A DNA stretch of 64,000 nucleotides from Hofstenia miamia (Eukaryota; Xenacoelomorpha; Acoela), in assembly GCA_004352715.1 (NCBI GenBank), contig SCFE01000001.1, forward strand, positions 3,720,716 to 3,784,715. The letters are read 5' to 3'. Below, in pieces: positions 47,885-59,300 of the stretch (positions are counted from its first letter, which is position 1; every line of letters begins with the position of its first letter). The position numbers and the translations under genes were made by a program. The notes below the pieces were generated by a model that saw only the letters and a program-made list of their open reading frames with translations, did no database searches and was not told where the DNA came from.

Positions 47885-48845
47885 CTTGTAAAAGTGATAC
47901 TAATTTTTTGAAATTCCGTTACCCAGTAGTTTTGTCTTCATGGATCAAAGAAAAATGAATTTCTTAAAAAGTAATTCTATCTCATTGATGAACGTACTAA
48001 GGAGTCACACATGACGCAATTCAATAAAAAATATATCATTATTGAATGAGTAGCATCCATTTTCATAATGAAAATGAAATACCGTTACTGTTTGACCAGC
48101 CCCTTTAGTAAATAATGAAGCGACATATGATGCACTGCATAGCAATATTCTGTGCATATATAAACCTATATAAAAATAATGTTTAGTTACGCATCCAACA
48201 AAATATTCAAAACGCACTTTCACAATATTAAGCTGATTGTATGATTGAATCTTGAACCCCCCACTGACGTTGAAGAAGATAACTCTGCTGTAAGCTCTGA
48301 GGAAAATGACGTAGGCTTGCAAAAACCGCGAAACAAATATATGTGTTTAAGCTTCTAGTGCTGAACGTGAAAGTCAAGACAGCATTTCAGGTGGTATTGT
48401 TACCTACAAAAGATCGTTGATATCCACTGAGTCAGTATCCTGGCTTAAAAGAAGTCTTCGAAAACAATCAATGAGATTGATTTCTAGGTTTTATTTACAT
48501 CTATACATTATCCTTTACCCACTCACGTGGTTGTTAAACCATCAATTATGGAGCAATATGAAACTCCATTATATGCCGCAAAATCCTTGCAATGTTTTCA
48601 TTTGGAGAAGAGAATTCGTATTCCAATAGAGAAGTAATTGAAACCAAGATGCTTATGTGTTTACAGCAATCTGACTCTACATATTTCCACAAACCAACAA
48701 AGGAAGACTGGCGATAGCATTGATACTGAATCATTCTAAGTATTTACAATATTTATTCAGTTGCACAATGCAGCCTATTATGCAGATAATTTTGAGCATT
48801 AAATTGACTCTTTCTTACGTTAGCCCATTTCTTAGTACTGAATAT
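47885..48845. other. No gene recognised
   Basis: Includes a short acidic frame near 48255-48330 (TDVEEDNSAVSSEENDVG) that is too short and broken to assign. Confidence 0.45.
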
Positions 48846-48882
48846 TTAACCCTAAGCAGCCTAGTGTCCTCTTAAAAGGACA
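48846..48882 (+). repeat. Possible piggyBac-type terminus
   Basis: TTAA at 48846-48849 is followed by CCCTAAGCAGCC and a subterminal inverted repeat TGTCC-tcttaaaa-GGACA (48865-48882). TTAA plus CCC and a GTCC/GGAC hairpin are typical of piggyBac ends. No matching right end (GGG-TTAA) was found, so this may be a lone relic. Confidence 0.4.
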
Positions 48883-49622
48883 AACTGTTTGTTTCTTCAT
48901 ATATACAAAAACTCTTCTAGAAGTCCATTAGGAAAATTGGAAATATTTAATGGTGGACACACCTGTTGGTGAACGTGCTTGGATGTAACCTTGAAAATTT
49001 ATACTAAACTGTATTGTGATACTAAAGCACTTGAATAGCTTAACTAATTTCAATTCTCTCTATTAGAGTTGAACCGTGTCGCCACCTCAGGGATTTTTTG
49101 ACGGGTCGTCCGGGTCACAGTGTCAATTTCTCTCGTACAACTTCTGGATCACATTTATAGTAAGTGTAAGAACTAAGTGTTCATAAAACGTTTAATCTTA
49201 ACAAAGTCGGATTCATTATTATGAAAATGTTGCTTTACGCAAGTGCAATGTGTGCCTTAAATAGTTTCGACGATCTTAGAAGTAGTTTTGAATGTTGATT
49301 TTCGTTTTGTTTCTGTAATTGGTTAATAATTAGCTTTAAAATTCTATTCTAAATCCAAATTTAAAGATTTGCTATAAGAATGGGGAATTTAATTCAATAA
49401 ATTTTGCAGACTGATATTTTAAAACATAGGACATTTAGTTGAAGTTACACTTAGGATCAAACTTTGCTAGCGTTTCATCTTCATAAAAATTATAAGAATT
49501 GTTTATTTTACATTCCAAATAATTTGAGAACTTTATCTTTGAATTGAGTTTCTGTCTTTATAATGACCAGAAGCATTTGAATATCTGTTAAGATTAGTGT
49601 GATGTGTTGGGTCACTTTAATG
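48883..49622. other. No gene recognised
   Basis: AT-rich with a GC-richer patch at 49075-49150. No motif. Confidence 0.5.
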
Positions 49623-49624
49623 TA

Positions 49625-49654
49625 CAGAGTTATCCATAATTAACACTACAACTT
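49625..49654 (+). repeat. Mariner-like left inverted terminus
   Basis: 30 bp, two mismatches to the inverted copy at 50930-50959. Confidence 0.9.
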
Positions 49655-49746
49655 TGAAATTATTTCTGCATTTGCGACACACAGTACAACATACAAAAAT
49701 GTTCAAAAACAACTAACGAATTGGGGGATTAATGTTATTGACATGA

Positions 49747-50859
49747 TCAAACCAAATGACCACCATTTCTTGTGACACAAAGTTCCAAACGAGGAATGAA
49801 GGATGCCACAGTTGCCTCAAGCATGTCATTGGGAATTCGATCGAAACATTGTTTAATTCTTTCTTTCAACTCATTGACAGTAGCTGGATATGGGTATGCA
49901 TAGACAGAAGCCTTCAGGTATCCCCATAACCAAAAGTCGCAGCCATTGAGATCTGGAGATCGAGCAGGCCAGCTGGAGCAGAAACCTCGACTGATTACAC
50001 GATCTTCACCAAAATTACGTCGCAAAAAATCTTTTGTTATTGTAGCCGTGTGAGGCGTTGCGCCATCTTGTTGGAAAATAGTTCTAGAGAAGGAGCGTCT
50101 GGCCTTTAGTTGTGGGACCACGTGTTGATCCAACATTTGACAGTATCTTTGTGAAGTAACTGTGACTGTTTCATCATGTTCCTCAAAGAAGTAGGGTTTT
50201 AAGATGAACTTGGAATTAAAGCCGGCCCACACTGTAATTTTGGGAGACCAAAGTGGTTGCTCAAAATGTTCGTGTGGATTTTCCGACGCCCAGATGCGGC
50301 AATTCCAGGTGTTTACTTCACCGTTAAGATGGAAATGGGCTTCATCAGTCCAAAGGATGTTTTCGATGAAACCAGGAAACTGGGTGTTGCGCTGAATCAT
50401 TTCAGTAGCAAAATCAATCCTCGTTTGCTTGTCAGCATCGGTAAGTGCATGCACTAATTGTATACGATAAGGATGAAGCTTCAGTTGTTGAGTCAAGATT
50501 CGATGCACCGATGCCTGAGAAATATTGGTTCGACGGGAAATTGCAGTTGTGCTAATCCGGCCATCATGTTGTTCAACAGCCTGCTGCACCACTGGCACTC
50601 GTGCTTCCGCAAGACTAGACCGACCTGAGCGTTGCAAATCTGCTACACTGCCTGTGGTATGAAATTTGTCAATTAAGTTTTGCACAGTTGATCTTGCAGG
50701 AGCATGTTGTGTCTTCTTGAGTTTCCTGATTGTGCAGAATTTCCTTATTGCATCAGTAATTGATTTTCCACATGTAAAATACAACTCGACTAATAATATT
50801 CGATCCTCCAATTTCAGACGAGACATTCTACAATAATGAAAACAAATTATATAATCCAC
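49747..50859 (-). CDS. Mariner-like transposase, full-length ORF (DD42D-type spacing)
   Basis: Catalyses cut-and-paste movement of its element in the nucleus. The frame is 370 codons. The second Met (MSRLKLEDRILLVELYF, 50826) is the likelier start, giving 359 residues, because the first 11 residues are unlike the family. Residues about 12-125 form two helix-turn-helix modules, with GRSS linker-like residues at 79-82 and TTAISRRTNISQASVHRIL at 104-122. The DDE/D core has D172 in LWTDEAHFH, D265 in FQQDGATPHT and D308 in NGCDFWLWGYLK. The last two are 42 residues apart, so the third acid is D, not E. The C-terminus CVTRNGGHLV is typical of this IS630/Tc1/mariner branch (DUF4817-containing relatives). 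No stop, shift or missing catalytic residue was seen. No introns are needed. Confidence 0.93.
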   Translation of the reverse strand: MDYIICFHYCRMSRLKLEDRILLVELYFTCGKSITDAIRKFCTIRKLKKTQHAPARSTVQNLIDKFHTTGSVADLQRSGRSSLAEARVPVVQQAVEQHDGRISTTAISRRTNISQASVHRILTQQLKLHPYRIQLVHALTDADKQTRIDFATEMIQRNTQFPGFIENILWTDEAHFHLNGEVNTWNCRIWASENPHEHFEQPLWSPKITVWAGFNSKFILKPYFFEEHDETVTVTSQRYCQMLDQHVVPQLKARRSFSRTIFQQDGATPHTATITKDFLRRNFGEDRVISRGFCSSWPARSPDLNGCDFWLWGYLKASVYAYPYPATVNELKERIKQCFDRIPNDMLEATVASFIPRLELCVTRNGGHLV

Positions 50860-50929
50860 ACATATATACTACATGAGTAAATAATATTCATTAATTTCAA
50901 CCAATAGAAACGTCCAATCAATGACACTT

Positions 50930-50959
50930 AAGTTGTAGTGTTAATTATGAATAACCCTG
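50930..50959 (-). repeat. Mariner-like right inverted terminus
   Basis: 30 bp, two mismatches to 49625-49654. It lies upstream of the transposase start, where it may overlap promoter function (inference). Confidence 0.9.
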
Positions 50960-50961
50960 TA

Positions 50962-53900
50962 TATGCAAGCGTGTTAACAAAACCTTGCAAGAAATACTTA
51001 AAAACGGGTCAAATCGGGTCACCGGACGAATTATTTTACAATTTTCGCGAGTCTCATTGGGTCAACGTGTCAAATACTATCGGGATCGCAAGGGTCACAT
51101 TTTGTGAGCCGATTACAACTTTTCTCTTCATGCCTAATGTTGAGCAAGGGTGGACGTGAGTTGTGTATATCCGCGCAGGTTGAGTGCGGGTAAATTTTGT
51201 GTACACAGATTTCTCATTTCTTTATTGGTGAAAAATTTATATATCGTTTGCGTTTTACGAGCAGGACCTCAGTTGCACTTGGTTGGTTTTGATAGGTAGG
51301 ACTTATTTGCTATGCCGTCAAGAATTTGTGTTGGTTACCTCTGGCGGAGATAATTTGCTACTAAGCTTCACATGATCACAACCTTCTTACATCCAAACTT
51401 GAAGTACTTATCCATGATTACTAATTCGTCCTCTACCACGCCATAATTTTTTGCATACGTGAAGACAAATATTCACTTCAGGCTTAGAGATTCTTTTTGT
51501 AAGTTTTGTGGGCATATCGGCAAAAGATTAACCATCTAACAGCGAAGAAAGTACACACCTCATTCTTCGGCGAGATGTTTAATGTTTGCACCATTGCCAA
51601 AAAATCTGCCATGACTAAAATGAGATTAGCACATACTGAACAGTCTCAGTCAATACTGTCTATAAAAATTCTTTGTTCTTCTGGCACTACCACAAAGAAA
51701 CATTTCCGACTCTAAATGACATTGTGCGTCAAGTTTTTACTATGCAGACGGTTAAAATGTTGATTCTGCTAAAAGTCTGCATGTTTATTGTTGACATAGC
51801 GAATTTGACAAAATATAGATGTTTTGTGTTTGCAGTATTTCCACATTTATTTGAATATTATTTTTTATCAACTATTCTATTTGTCTGGGTTTGGGTTTGT
51901 GTGGGTATAACAAAGCGGAAAATCGTGTGTGGATATTGCAAGACAAAAATGTGGGTCTACTTGGATGCGGGTTGAATATGGATGGGTGTGGATTGCGTCG
52001 GGTATGAAAATTCTTGATGTTGAGGTAAATGTATGGCTTACGCATCATGGTATCAAAAAAGAACTTTAACTGGTTCATAACTAGTATTCGATTTCCTAAA
52101 GCACATTATGGGGGCTTAAGAACGAAAATGAGAGTGGATATACATCCTTATCTTGTAGTTCTCTCAGATTTTGAGTTCTTTATTAGTCTTGAGCAGCATA
52201 AAAAAATTTTAAAACTGTTAACATTTTTAAAAATTCTTAGACTGTTTCAGGCTAAGATCGCCCAATTGAAAATGCTAGGCCAATTAATGCAAAAGGTTTT
52301 AAGTAAAGGTGTAGATAAAATAATATATTTTTATTAGGATTTCAAAAGACGAACATGCATACTGTCAGAACACAGCAATATAAATTTTCTTATTAAAATG
52401 TTAATGCCATTCTTCTCTATCTCTGTTGGTGAAAAATTTATTCTTAATATATGAAACAGTATCAACAACTCTAATTTTTGGTCTGACTGCTGTCAGAATA
52501 TGAAAAATATATTTACAACAAAAGCAATTCAATGCAATCATGTACAAAGCTCAATTTTTCGGTTTGAAGCTACTGTTTAATTCATGTGGGATATATTTAA
52601 CATTTGTAATGTACACGAAACTTATTATGGTTTTCCTCTTTAATGATACCATCCACGTCGTCCCCCATCCATTCTCACATTGCTTCATTTTTATCATTTT
52701 GATATTATGTTTTTACAAGAAGTTTTTCTATATTATATACATTTGCTAAGCGCCTACTTTGTAAATACTAATTTTACTTGTTCTTCTATATGCAATAGCG
52801 TCAAATTTTTTGAAAATGCTATTACGTTAAGCATTAGTTTTGATGTTCACAATAAAGTTTAATTAAATTTTGACTGAATGAGAGAAGACCTTTAAGAACA
52901 ATAGCAATTATGCAATTATTTAATTAAGAAAATGTTCTCAATCACATTCAAAAGCCACTTTCAAAAGCCAACAAAAATGTACGAAATTTCAATGCTCTAT
53001 TGTTAATTAGCTAAAGTATAAAATCAATTCCTACATTTTAAAATACTTAATGAGCTTAAATATGTATATTTAAGCTATGGATATGGGATAGACGTAGAAA
53101 AATAATGTACAATTTAGCACTTAATTTATAAATTTTTGATCAAATTTGTTGTTTTATTAATTTTTTTATAAAAAATAATTTATAATTTATGAGACAATGA
53201 TATTAAATTCAAAAGTCATTTGTGATTAAGAAAAATGTTGAGTAGGTTATTTTTTTCGACTCTTAGTACACTTTCTTTGATTCTTTCTATCTCGAAAAAT
53301 TCCAATTTTGGGGCTGACGAGATGCAATTTTGACAAAACACGGCTATGGGGGAAGACTTAATTGATGAAGACTAATATTCATAAGCAATGTTTAGATGCG
53401 ATAATAATGCAATTTGCTCTTTAATAATGCTGCAACGGAAATCTGTTCAAAGAGGCGGAAACAATTTCGGTAGTTTTTGCTGATATTTTGAAAAATATGT
53501 TGTAAACATCTTAATCTAAGTGGAATTTGCTTACATGTGGTTGCGGTTTCTTAAATTTAAAAATGTCACATATTTTAAGAATTATATTAAAGGGTGAATT
53601 AATTCCAATCCAACATAAGACGAGAAATTTAGAATTTCTTTGAAATTGAAATCGTAATTCACTGTATTTTTCACAATGCATATCAAACGAATAGACATAG
53701 TGGTAAGCAAATACCTGTATGGCATGTGTTAAATTATTATTGGAAACGTTTTCGATCTAAAATGTTAAATAAGAGAAAATATATTCAAAGGTGAAAGGAA
53801 TAGACTACATAGTCGTGATAACATTGAATCCATTTATAAAATATACATGTTATATAGCTATTTAAATTACTGTGATGGAACGGGACGCTCCATCTATTAA

Positions 53901-54835
53901 TAGTACATGTTTTACATCCAAGAATTGCAGTTTGAAGCAACTGAAAAATTTAGGCAAAATTATCTTCTGATAGATACAAACGCTTAAATGTTCCCAAATA
54001 TTGCCATACAATATAAATTTTATAGCTAAGTGCTTAAATTATTCATGATTGTTTTCATTTTCTTAGGCAGCAAGCTATTATTTTTTTATATATATATATA
54101 TATATATTTACAGTACTATAATAGAGATCTAATCGTAGTTTTTCAATATTTCACTATCAAAATAAATCCATTTTTCACGCTGTTGCTATGACCAAATATG
54201 TAGGCATTAGGGAAAGATTGCTAAGCATATTTTGTAATTTATATGTTATATTTCTATTTACTAGTGCTCCTTTGCGTTCGCTGAAGTTTGTTCACTTTTA
54301 ATGTCAAAATGATAAACAATGCAAACATTCTTGTATCTCATATACACAAAATACCATTCATTCATTGGTGTAGGGGAGGGGAACCGAACGTTTCTCCTAA
54401 ACTTTTGAAAGTTGTATTTGCTAAGCTAATGACGCATGTTATCGGGTTCATGAGCTAAGGTCACGGAGAAATCAGATGACACAGGTTGCATTGGAATCAC
54501 TATTCAGAGTAGTGACTCGTTATACATTTTCAAGAAACTCACCACTTAACACTCAGTTCAAAATACATCTTCACATATACTTAATTCATTCCTTTATCCA
54601 AGTGAAAGTCTTTGATGCTAGTGTACTCAGTGTTTTTAAAACATGATTTTATTTAAAATACATTCAAATTTATAAAAAACATTGCTAAATAGTAAGCACC
54701 ATTCATGTAATTATATTCTTCATATATGAGCATTACTGTTCCTAAAACTTTTCTGCCTACATGTTTGCTAACCTCTACTACCCCACTAATTTTCAAATTT
54801 ACCATTTATTTCTACATAATAATCAAATGAACGTT
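50962..54835. other. No gene recognised
   Basis: About 3.9 kb, AT-rich. Open frames at 51506-51715, 51673-51975 and 52029-52337 lack motifs and codon-like composition. A (TA)n tract lies at about 54087-54107. Confidence 0.5.
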
Positions 54836-54897
54836 CAAAAAGTTCGTACAATTGCATACAAATATATATTTCATAAAAACAAAAGTATCACTACTCT

Positions 54898-55930
54898 TCA
54901 ATAAAGTCTAACTTCAATGCACTTAAACCATCGGCGCTCAAGTGCCCTAAGTCCAGCATGGAAGAAGTCTTGTGGCGTGACGTTGAACCATTCATCCACG
55001 GCGAATTTCAACTCCTCATCGTCTCAAAAAGTGCCTCGCCGAAGATCGGTGTACAAAGCTCGAAGCAGGTGGAAGTCACTTGGAGCCAGATCGGTGACTG
55101 TAGGCTGGGTGAGAAAGCTGTTCGAAGCCCATTTGATTGGTTGTGGCGTATGCCATTCGGCTCTTGTGCATCGGCGCATTGTCATGCAAAACGAGCACAG
55201 CACGAGTCAGCAATCCTCGCCTCCTCTCCTCTCCTCGATTGCTTGACGAAGCTTGACCACAGATCCTAGCAGTACGCACCAGTGATGGTAGACTTTCTGG
55301 GCAAGTAATCGACAAACAGAAAACCCGTTTGAGCCCCAGACGACTGATGCCAACACCTTGCCTGTAGAAGACTGAGTCCGAAACTTCCCTTGATGTGGCT
55401 AGTCATTGTGCTTCCACTGCATTGAAGCGATATTGCTCTCGGGGTTCCAGTGGTGCACCCAGGTCTCATTCCAGTCACCAGTCGCAAGTGGGAGTCTTCT
55501 GAATCCCTCCTGTAAAGCGCCAGAAATTGTAAGCTGAGCTGCATCCGCTGCTGTCCATCTTGCACTTGCAGATTTCGAGGCACCCATCTGACAGACACTT
55601 TGAAGAGGTGAAGATGATCCTGAAAAATCGTAAAAACGCTTCATTTTGAAATGTCAACTTCTGCTGCAGCGTCTTTGACCTTCAAACGATGACCAGTCGT
55701 CACAAGGTCCTCCACACCCCGGATAACTTCCGGTGTTCTCACCTCCAATGGTCGACCCGATCTTGGATCGCTTTCCAAAGATTGGAAGTCACCCACTTGG
55801 TGACTGTGGAGCATTTGGGAACATTTTGCTGGTAAGTCTTAGCCATTCGTTCCGAAAATTCTTTGGCTAAAAAATCATCTTTGACAAGAAATTTGATTGC
55901 AGCTCTGTATTCAATCAGTGATGATTCCAT
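54898..55930 (-). pseudogene. Mariner transposase pseudogene (DD34D type)
   Basis: Minus-strand relic, GC-richer than its surroundings. It starts with MESSLIEYRAAIKFLVKDD (helix-turn-helix region, 55930-55739) and continues with VSVRWVPRNLQVQDGQQRM and SLQFLALYRRD. TGDWNETWVHHWNPES (first D, with a small insertion) and VLVLHDNAPMHKSRM (second D) follow. PSDFHLL in a shifted frame has the third D, and the C-terminal region EELKFAVDEWFNVTPQ runs to a stop at 54898. At least three frameshifts. This is the mariner branch related to the SETMAR transposase domain. The element's inverted ends were not clearly found; GTTCAAAAAGTTCGTAC at 54833-54849 is a possible 3' terminus. Confidence 0.85.
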
Positions 55931-56980
55931 TGTTTATATTGATTCAATGAGTTTGCAGTTTTCTAATAACTGAACGGACATAGCAAAGTTTTATGGCTGT
56001 GAGCATAATAAACATCTATCAATTTGCTCTCAAAATTAGAACTTAATTCATCATCTCTAAGCATTTCATTCTACGAACTTATTGAACGCACCTCGTAGTT
56101 AAAATAATAATTAGGTAATAACATGTTTTTAAACTATGTTGATATTTCGGTACTTAATATATTTCAAAATTAATAAGCAAAATAATGTAAAATCTTAAGA
56201 CTTACCTTAATTTTTAAGTTTTTGGACATCATAGGAAATACTTAGAAGAAACTGCATTAATAAATTGTTTATAAATATACTAGTTCAAATATTCAACTAT
56301 TGTATATTCGAGTAATATAACTTTATATTTTGCATTTAAAGAAATTTCTGTTTTAAGAGTATGATTAATTTAAATGTTATGGTGTCATCACTCTCAAGAT
56401 TAAGGTATACAATGAAATTCATGGAATTGTTCTAGAGAATGAAGAATGCGTAAATATTTAAACTTAAGTTGAAAATTGGAGAAATTTGGTATTGAAGGTA
56501 CAAAAAGAGCAAATCTCAGAAAACATTTTTTGTCAATTTCAGATAACATATTAAGTTTCATCTACTCGAAAGTTTTCGCTAAATCCAGTATAAATATGAC
56601 ACTTAAACGAAATAACATTCATTTTTAGTTAATCCTTTGTAAAAAATATAATTTTTTTAAATTTAAAATTTGCAAAAAGGTAATCATTTTGTACTCCACG
56701 ATTCTTTAAACTTTATTTAAATACACGTCTATTACTGTTCTACATTAAAGAGCACTACATTGTGGTGCATAAAAATATTTATATCGAAGTTAAATTTAAC
56801 AGATTTCTACGAACTAACAATTTACAAAAGAGCAAAATTGGAAGTATTGTGGCTAGTGCTAACTGGATCAGTTAAACATTATTATTATTTGGTATATTAC
56901 CCACCGAATGTCTAAAATCAGCAAGAGTATTACGATCACTTTGTAGTAAGCTTCGAAACATTATCTACTTGTGATAGCAG
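55931..56980. other. No gene recognised
   Basis: AT-rich spacer with no motif seen. Confidence 0.5.
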
Positions 56981-58306
56981 TTGCATGTTTACACTAAATT
57001 TTGTCTCGCCCTCCCTGTTGAGCATTTGTCCGTTGGACAGACGCACGGTGAAATGCAAATGGATGTCATACTATCCACGTCCCCCAATTTTAGAACTCAT
57101 AAGTTCAGCTCAACAATTCAATCTGACCATTTTGCAATTATTGCTGATCCCATCCAAAGGCAGATGGTAAAATATCATAACTATTATCGTTGTTTTAGTC
57201 GAAGAAATAAAAAAACCTTTACGTTGCGTTAGATAATACTTCTTTTTCGGAAATTTCGTCTTATTCGAATGCCAAATGAAGCCTTGGAGGCTTTCTATTT
57301 CAAACTTCAAGTGCTCCTTGACTTACACCGTCTAGACAGAAAGATAAAGATGCCCCTCAAGGACCGTGATTATATCACGCCTTACGTGAAGCCTTTATTG
57401 AAGAAAAAGCATGTGGCTTACAGGAAAAGAAATTCCGACTAGCAAAAAGTCTAACCACCGAAATAAAACAACATATGCTGAAGAACTTGCAAGGAAGTAA
57501 ATCAACTCGTGGAAGTCAGCAATTGTGGCGTCAAGTAAATACTTTAACGAACAGTATGAAGAAAGCGAAGTCAAATATCCCATTCATTACTGAAAAAAAT
57601 AAATGAGTTTTTGTCGAAACTTCTTTCAGAAAAGAATGCAGTCTTGCCTTCTAAAATCTTTGTAGCAAATCAAGAACCTCCCGATTTTACACTTCATCAA
57701 GTGTATCACAAAAAAAGACTGCTACAGGATCAGATGGTTTGCCTTAGTGGTTTCTCAGAGAAAATGCACACAATTTCGCTGAACCAATTTTGCATATATT
57801 CAATTCTTCTGTAAGAAGTGGAATCTTTCCCAAAGTCTTTTAAATAGCTCGGGTTGTTCCTCTAGTTATAGATTTGAAAAATAACTAGTTGGATAATATT
57901 CTTCCAGTTTCTATCACCCCAGTGCTTGAAGAAAATTTGAGCGTGTCTTATTTGATTGTTTTATATCAGAAGACTACGGATCAATCATTTCTAGAGAACA
58001 ATTTAGATTTTGAGGACAATCTTTAGCACTCCACCGAATTTTCCCGGACATTCAAAATTTCTACAAGAGTCAGAAGTATAATTATGTTCGCGTGCTTTCG
58101 ACAAAGTTCGCAGAAACACTATAATTGAGAAGTTATCAGGAGTGCTGAAAGACAAACCTCGCATAGTTAATCTAATACGCGATTTTCCTTCTTTGTACAC
58201 CAACCGTACAACCGCAAGGGACTGGCCTAGGGCCTCCCTTATTCAATATTGTTTATGATGGACTGTCATATCATCATGAAGATGTTCGTCTCACGAGGTT
58301 TGCCAA

Positions 58307-58510
58307 AGATATAACCGTAGTAGTTATTGGTATGAATTCTGACAAATCTGAAAAAATTTTGAAACATATAAAGAATTGGTGTAATGCAAATAACTTTGTT
58401 TTAATACCTCAAAGTCAGCAGAACTATTTTTTAACTGGTCATGTGACACTGATTCTGGTGAAACCTTCGGAATCAAACGAGTGAAGCTGCAAAAATACTG
58501 GGAATTACTT
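58307..58510 (+). repeat. 204-bp segment duplicated across a gap, copy 1
   Basis: Appears identical to 58532-58735; the two are separated only by 21 N. Most likely the two contig ends overlap. Confidence 0.9.
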
Positions 58511-58531
58511 NNNNNNNNNNNNNNNNNNNNN
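58511..58531. other. Assembly gap, 21 N
   Basis: Short gap inside the LINE relic, bounded by the same 204-bp sequence on both sides. Confidence 0.98.
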
Positions 58532-58735
58532 AGATATAACCGTAGTAGTTATTGGTATGAATTCTGACAAATCTGAAAAAATTTTGAAACATATAAAGAA
58601 TTGGTGTAATGCAAATAACTTTGTTTTAATACCTCAAAGTCAGCAGAACTATTTTTTAACTGGTCATGTGACACTGATTCTGGTGAAACCTTCGGAATCA
58701 AACGAGTGAAGCTGCAAAAATACTGGGAATTACTT
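58532..58735 (+). repeat. 204-bp segment duplicated across a gap, copy 2
   Basis: Appears identical to 58307-58510. Reading continues normally into the LINE C-terminal region after this copy. Confidence 0.9.
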
Positions 58736-59300
58736 TATCAGATTATTTGACTGTTCATGAACATGTTCGATTTCTTTGCAATAAACTTGCCCAGAAAGTT
58801 TATATTTTCAAAAAGCTGAAATCCATTGTCTAAAATTTTGTTGAATTACAAACCCTGTATACTTGTTTACTCCTTAGTCAAATTAAGTATTGCCTGACTG
58901 CTTGGGGTGGGGTTAATTGGGGTGAACAGAAAAAAATCGATGCACTTCAAAAGCGACTGGTTACATATGTGTGATTGAAAATTTCAAGCCGTGTTAAGAA
59001 TTAGTTGGAGAAGCAGATTCATTTTTATATGAAACTGTATTGCACACGGACAATCATGTTTTGGAGGACGTGTTGCCAGTACGCAGCAAATAGAGCGAAG
59101 ATCATTTGAGGAAACAGAATCCTCACCTTGCTTATCATGAAGTACGAAAGCTTGTTCCCAAGGCGTTTTTGAGAGCCTGAATTTGGTACCATGGTTGCAG
59201 ATTGTACTTTTTATCAATTTTGTATAAATAAGGCTTTTTTAGAAGACTATCAGATTTTCTTTCTGATTTTTAATAAATTCTTATCTCATCTTATCTTAAA

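Larger units (their letters stand above)
49625..50959 (-). mobile_element. Mariner-like transposon, apparently intact (1335 bp)
   Basis: 30-bp inverted termini (CAG-A/G-GTTAT-C/T-CATAATTAACACTACAACTT) with two mismatches, flanked by TA at 49623-49624 and 50960-50961. The interior is occupied by one uninterrupted transposase ORF on the minus strand, with about 120 bp of non-coding sequence at each end. It is the only element in the window with matching ends, target duplication and an unbroken gene. Confidence 0.93.
56990..59300 (+). pseudogene. Decayed LINE with APE-type endonuclease and reverse transcriptase
   Basis: Non-LTR retrotransposon relic broken by many stops and shifts. The 5' part (56981-57232) contains MDVILSTSP and IQSDHFAI, the last blocks of an AP-type endonuclease. 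Next is the linker (PYVKPLLKKKHVAYRKRN, about 57376-57436). RT blocks follow: ATGSDGLPLV, QGTGLGPPLFNIVYDGL, and RFAKDITVVVIGMNSDKSEK, in which the expected AD/DD catalytic pair reads AKD. The C-terminal region (LQTLYTCLLLSQIKYCLTAW, about 58846-58905) and a tail with CTTATCTCATCTTATCTTAA near 59278-59298 match the repetitive 3' tails of LINEs. The length is inflated by an assembly duplication around 58511-58531. The clade (CR1/Jockey-like) is not settled. Confidence 0.8.

Noticed and set aside
48005-48322. 105-codon minus-strand frame and the acidic plus-strand stretch near 48260 as a piggyBac transposase
   Set aside because: The piggyBac-like end at 48850 points away from this region, and none of the catalytic aspartate motifs could be read.
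54917-55269. Plus-strand open frames of 103-109 codons
   Set aside because: They are antisense shadows of the mariner pseudogene, which reads clearly on the minus strand.
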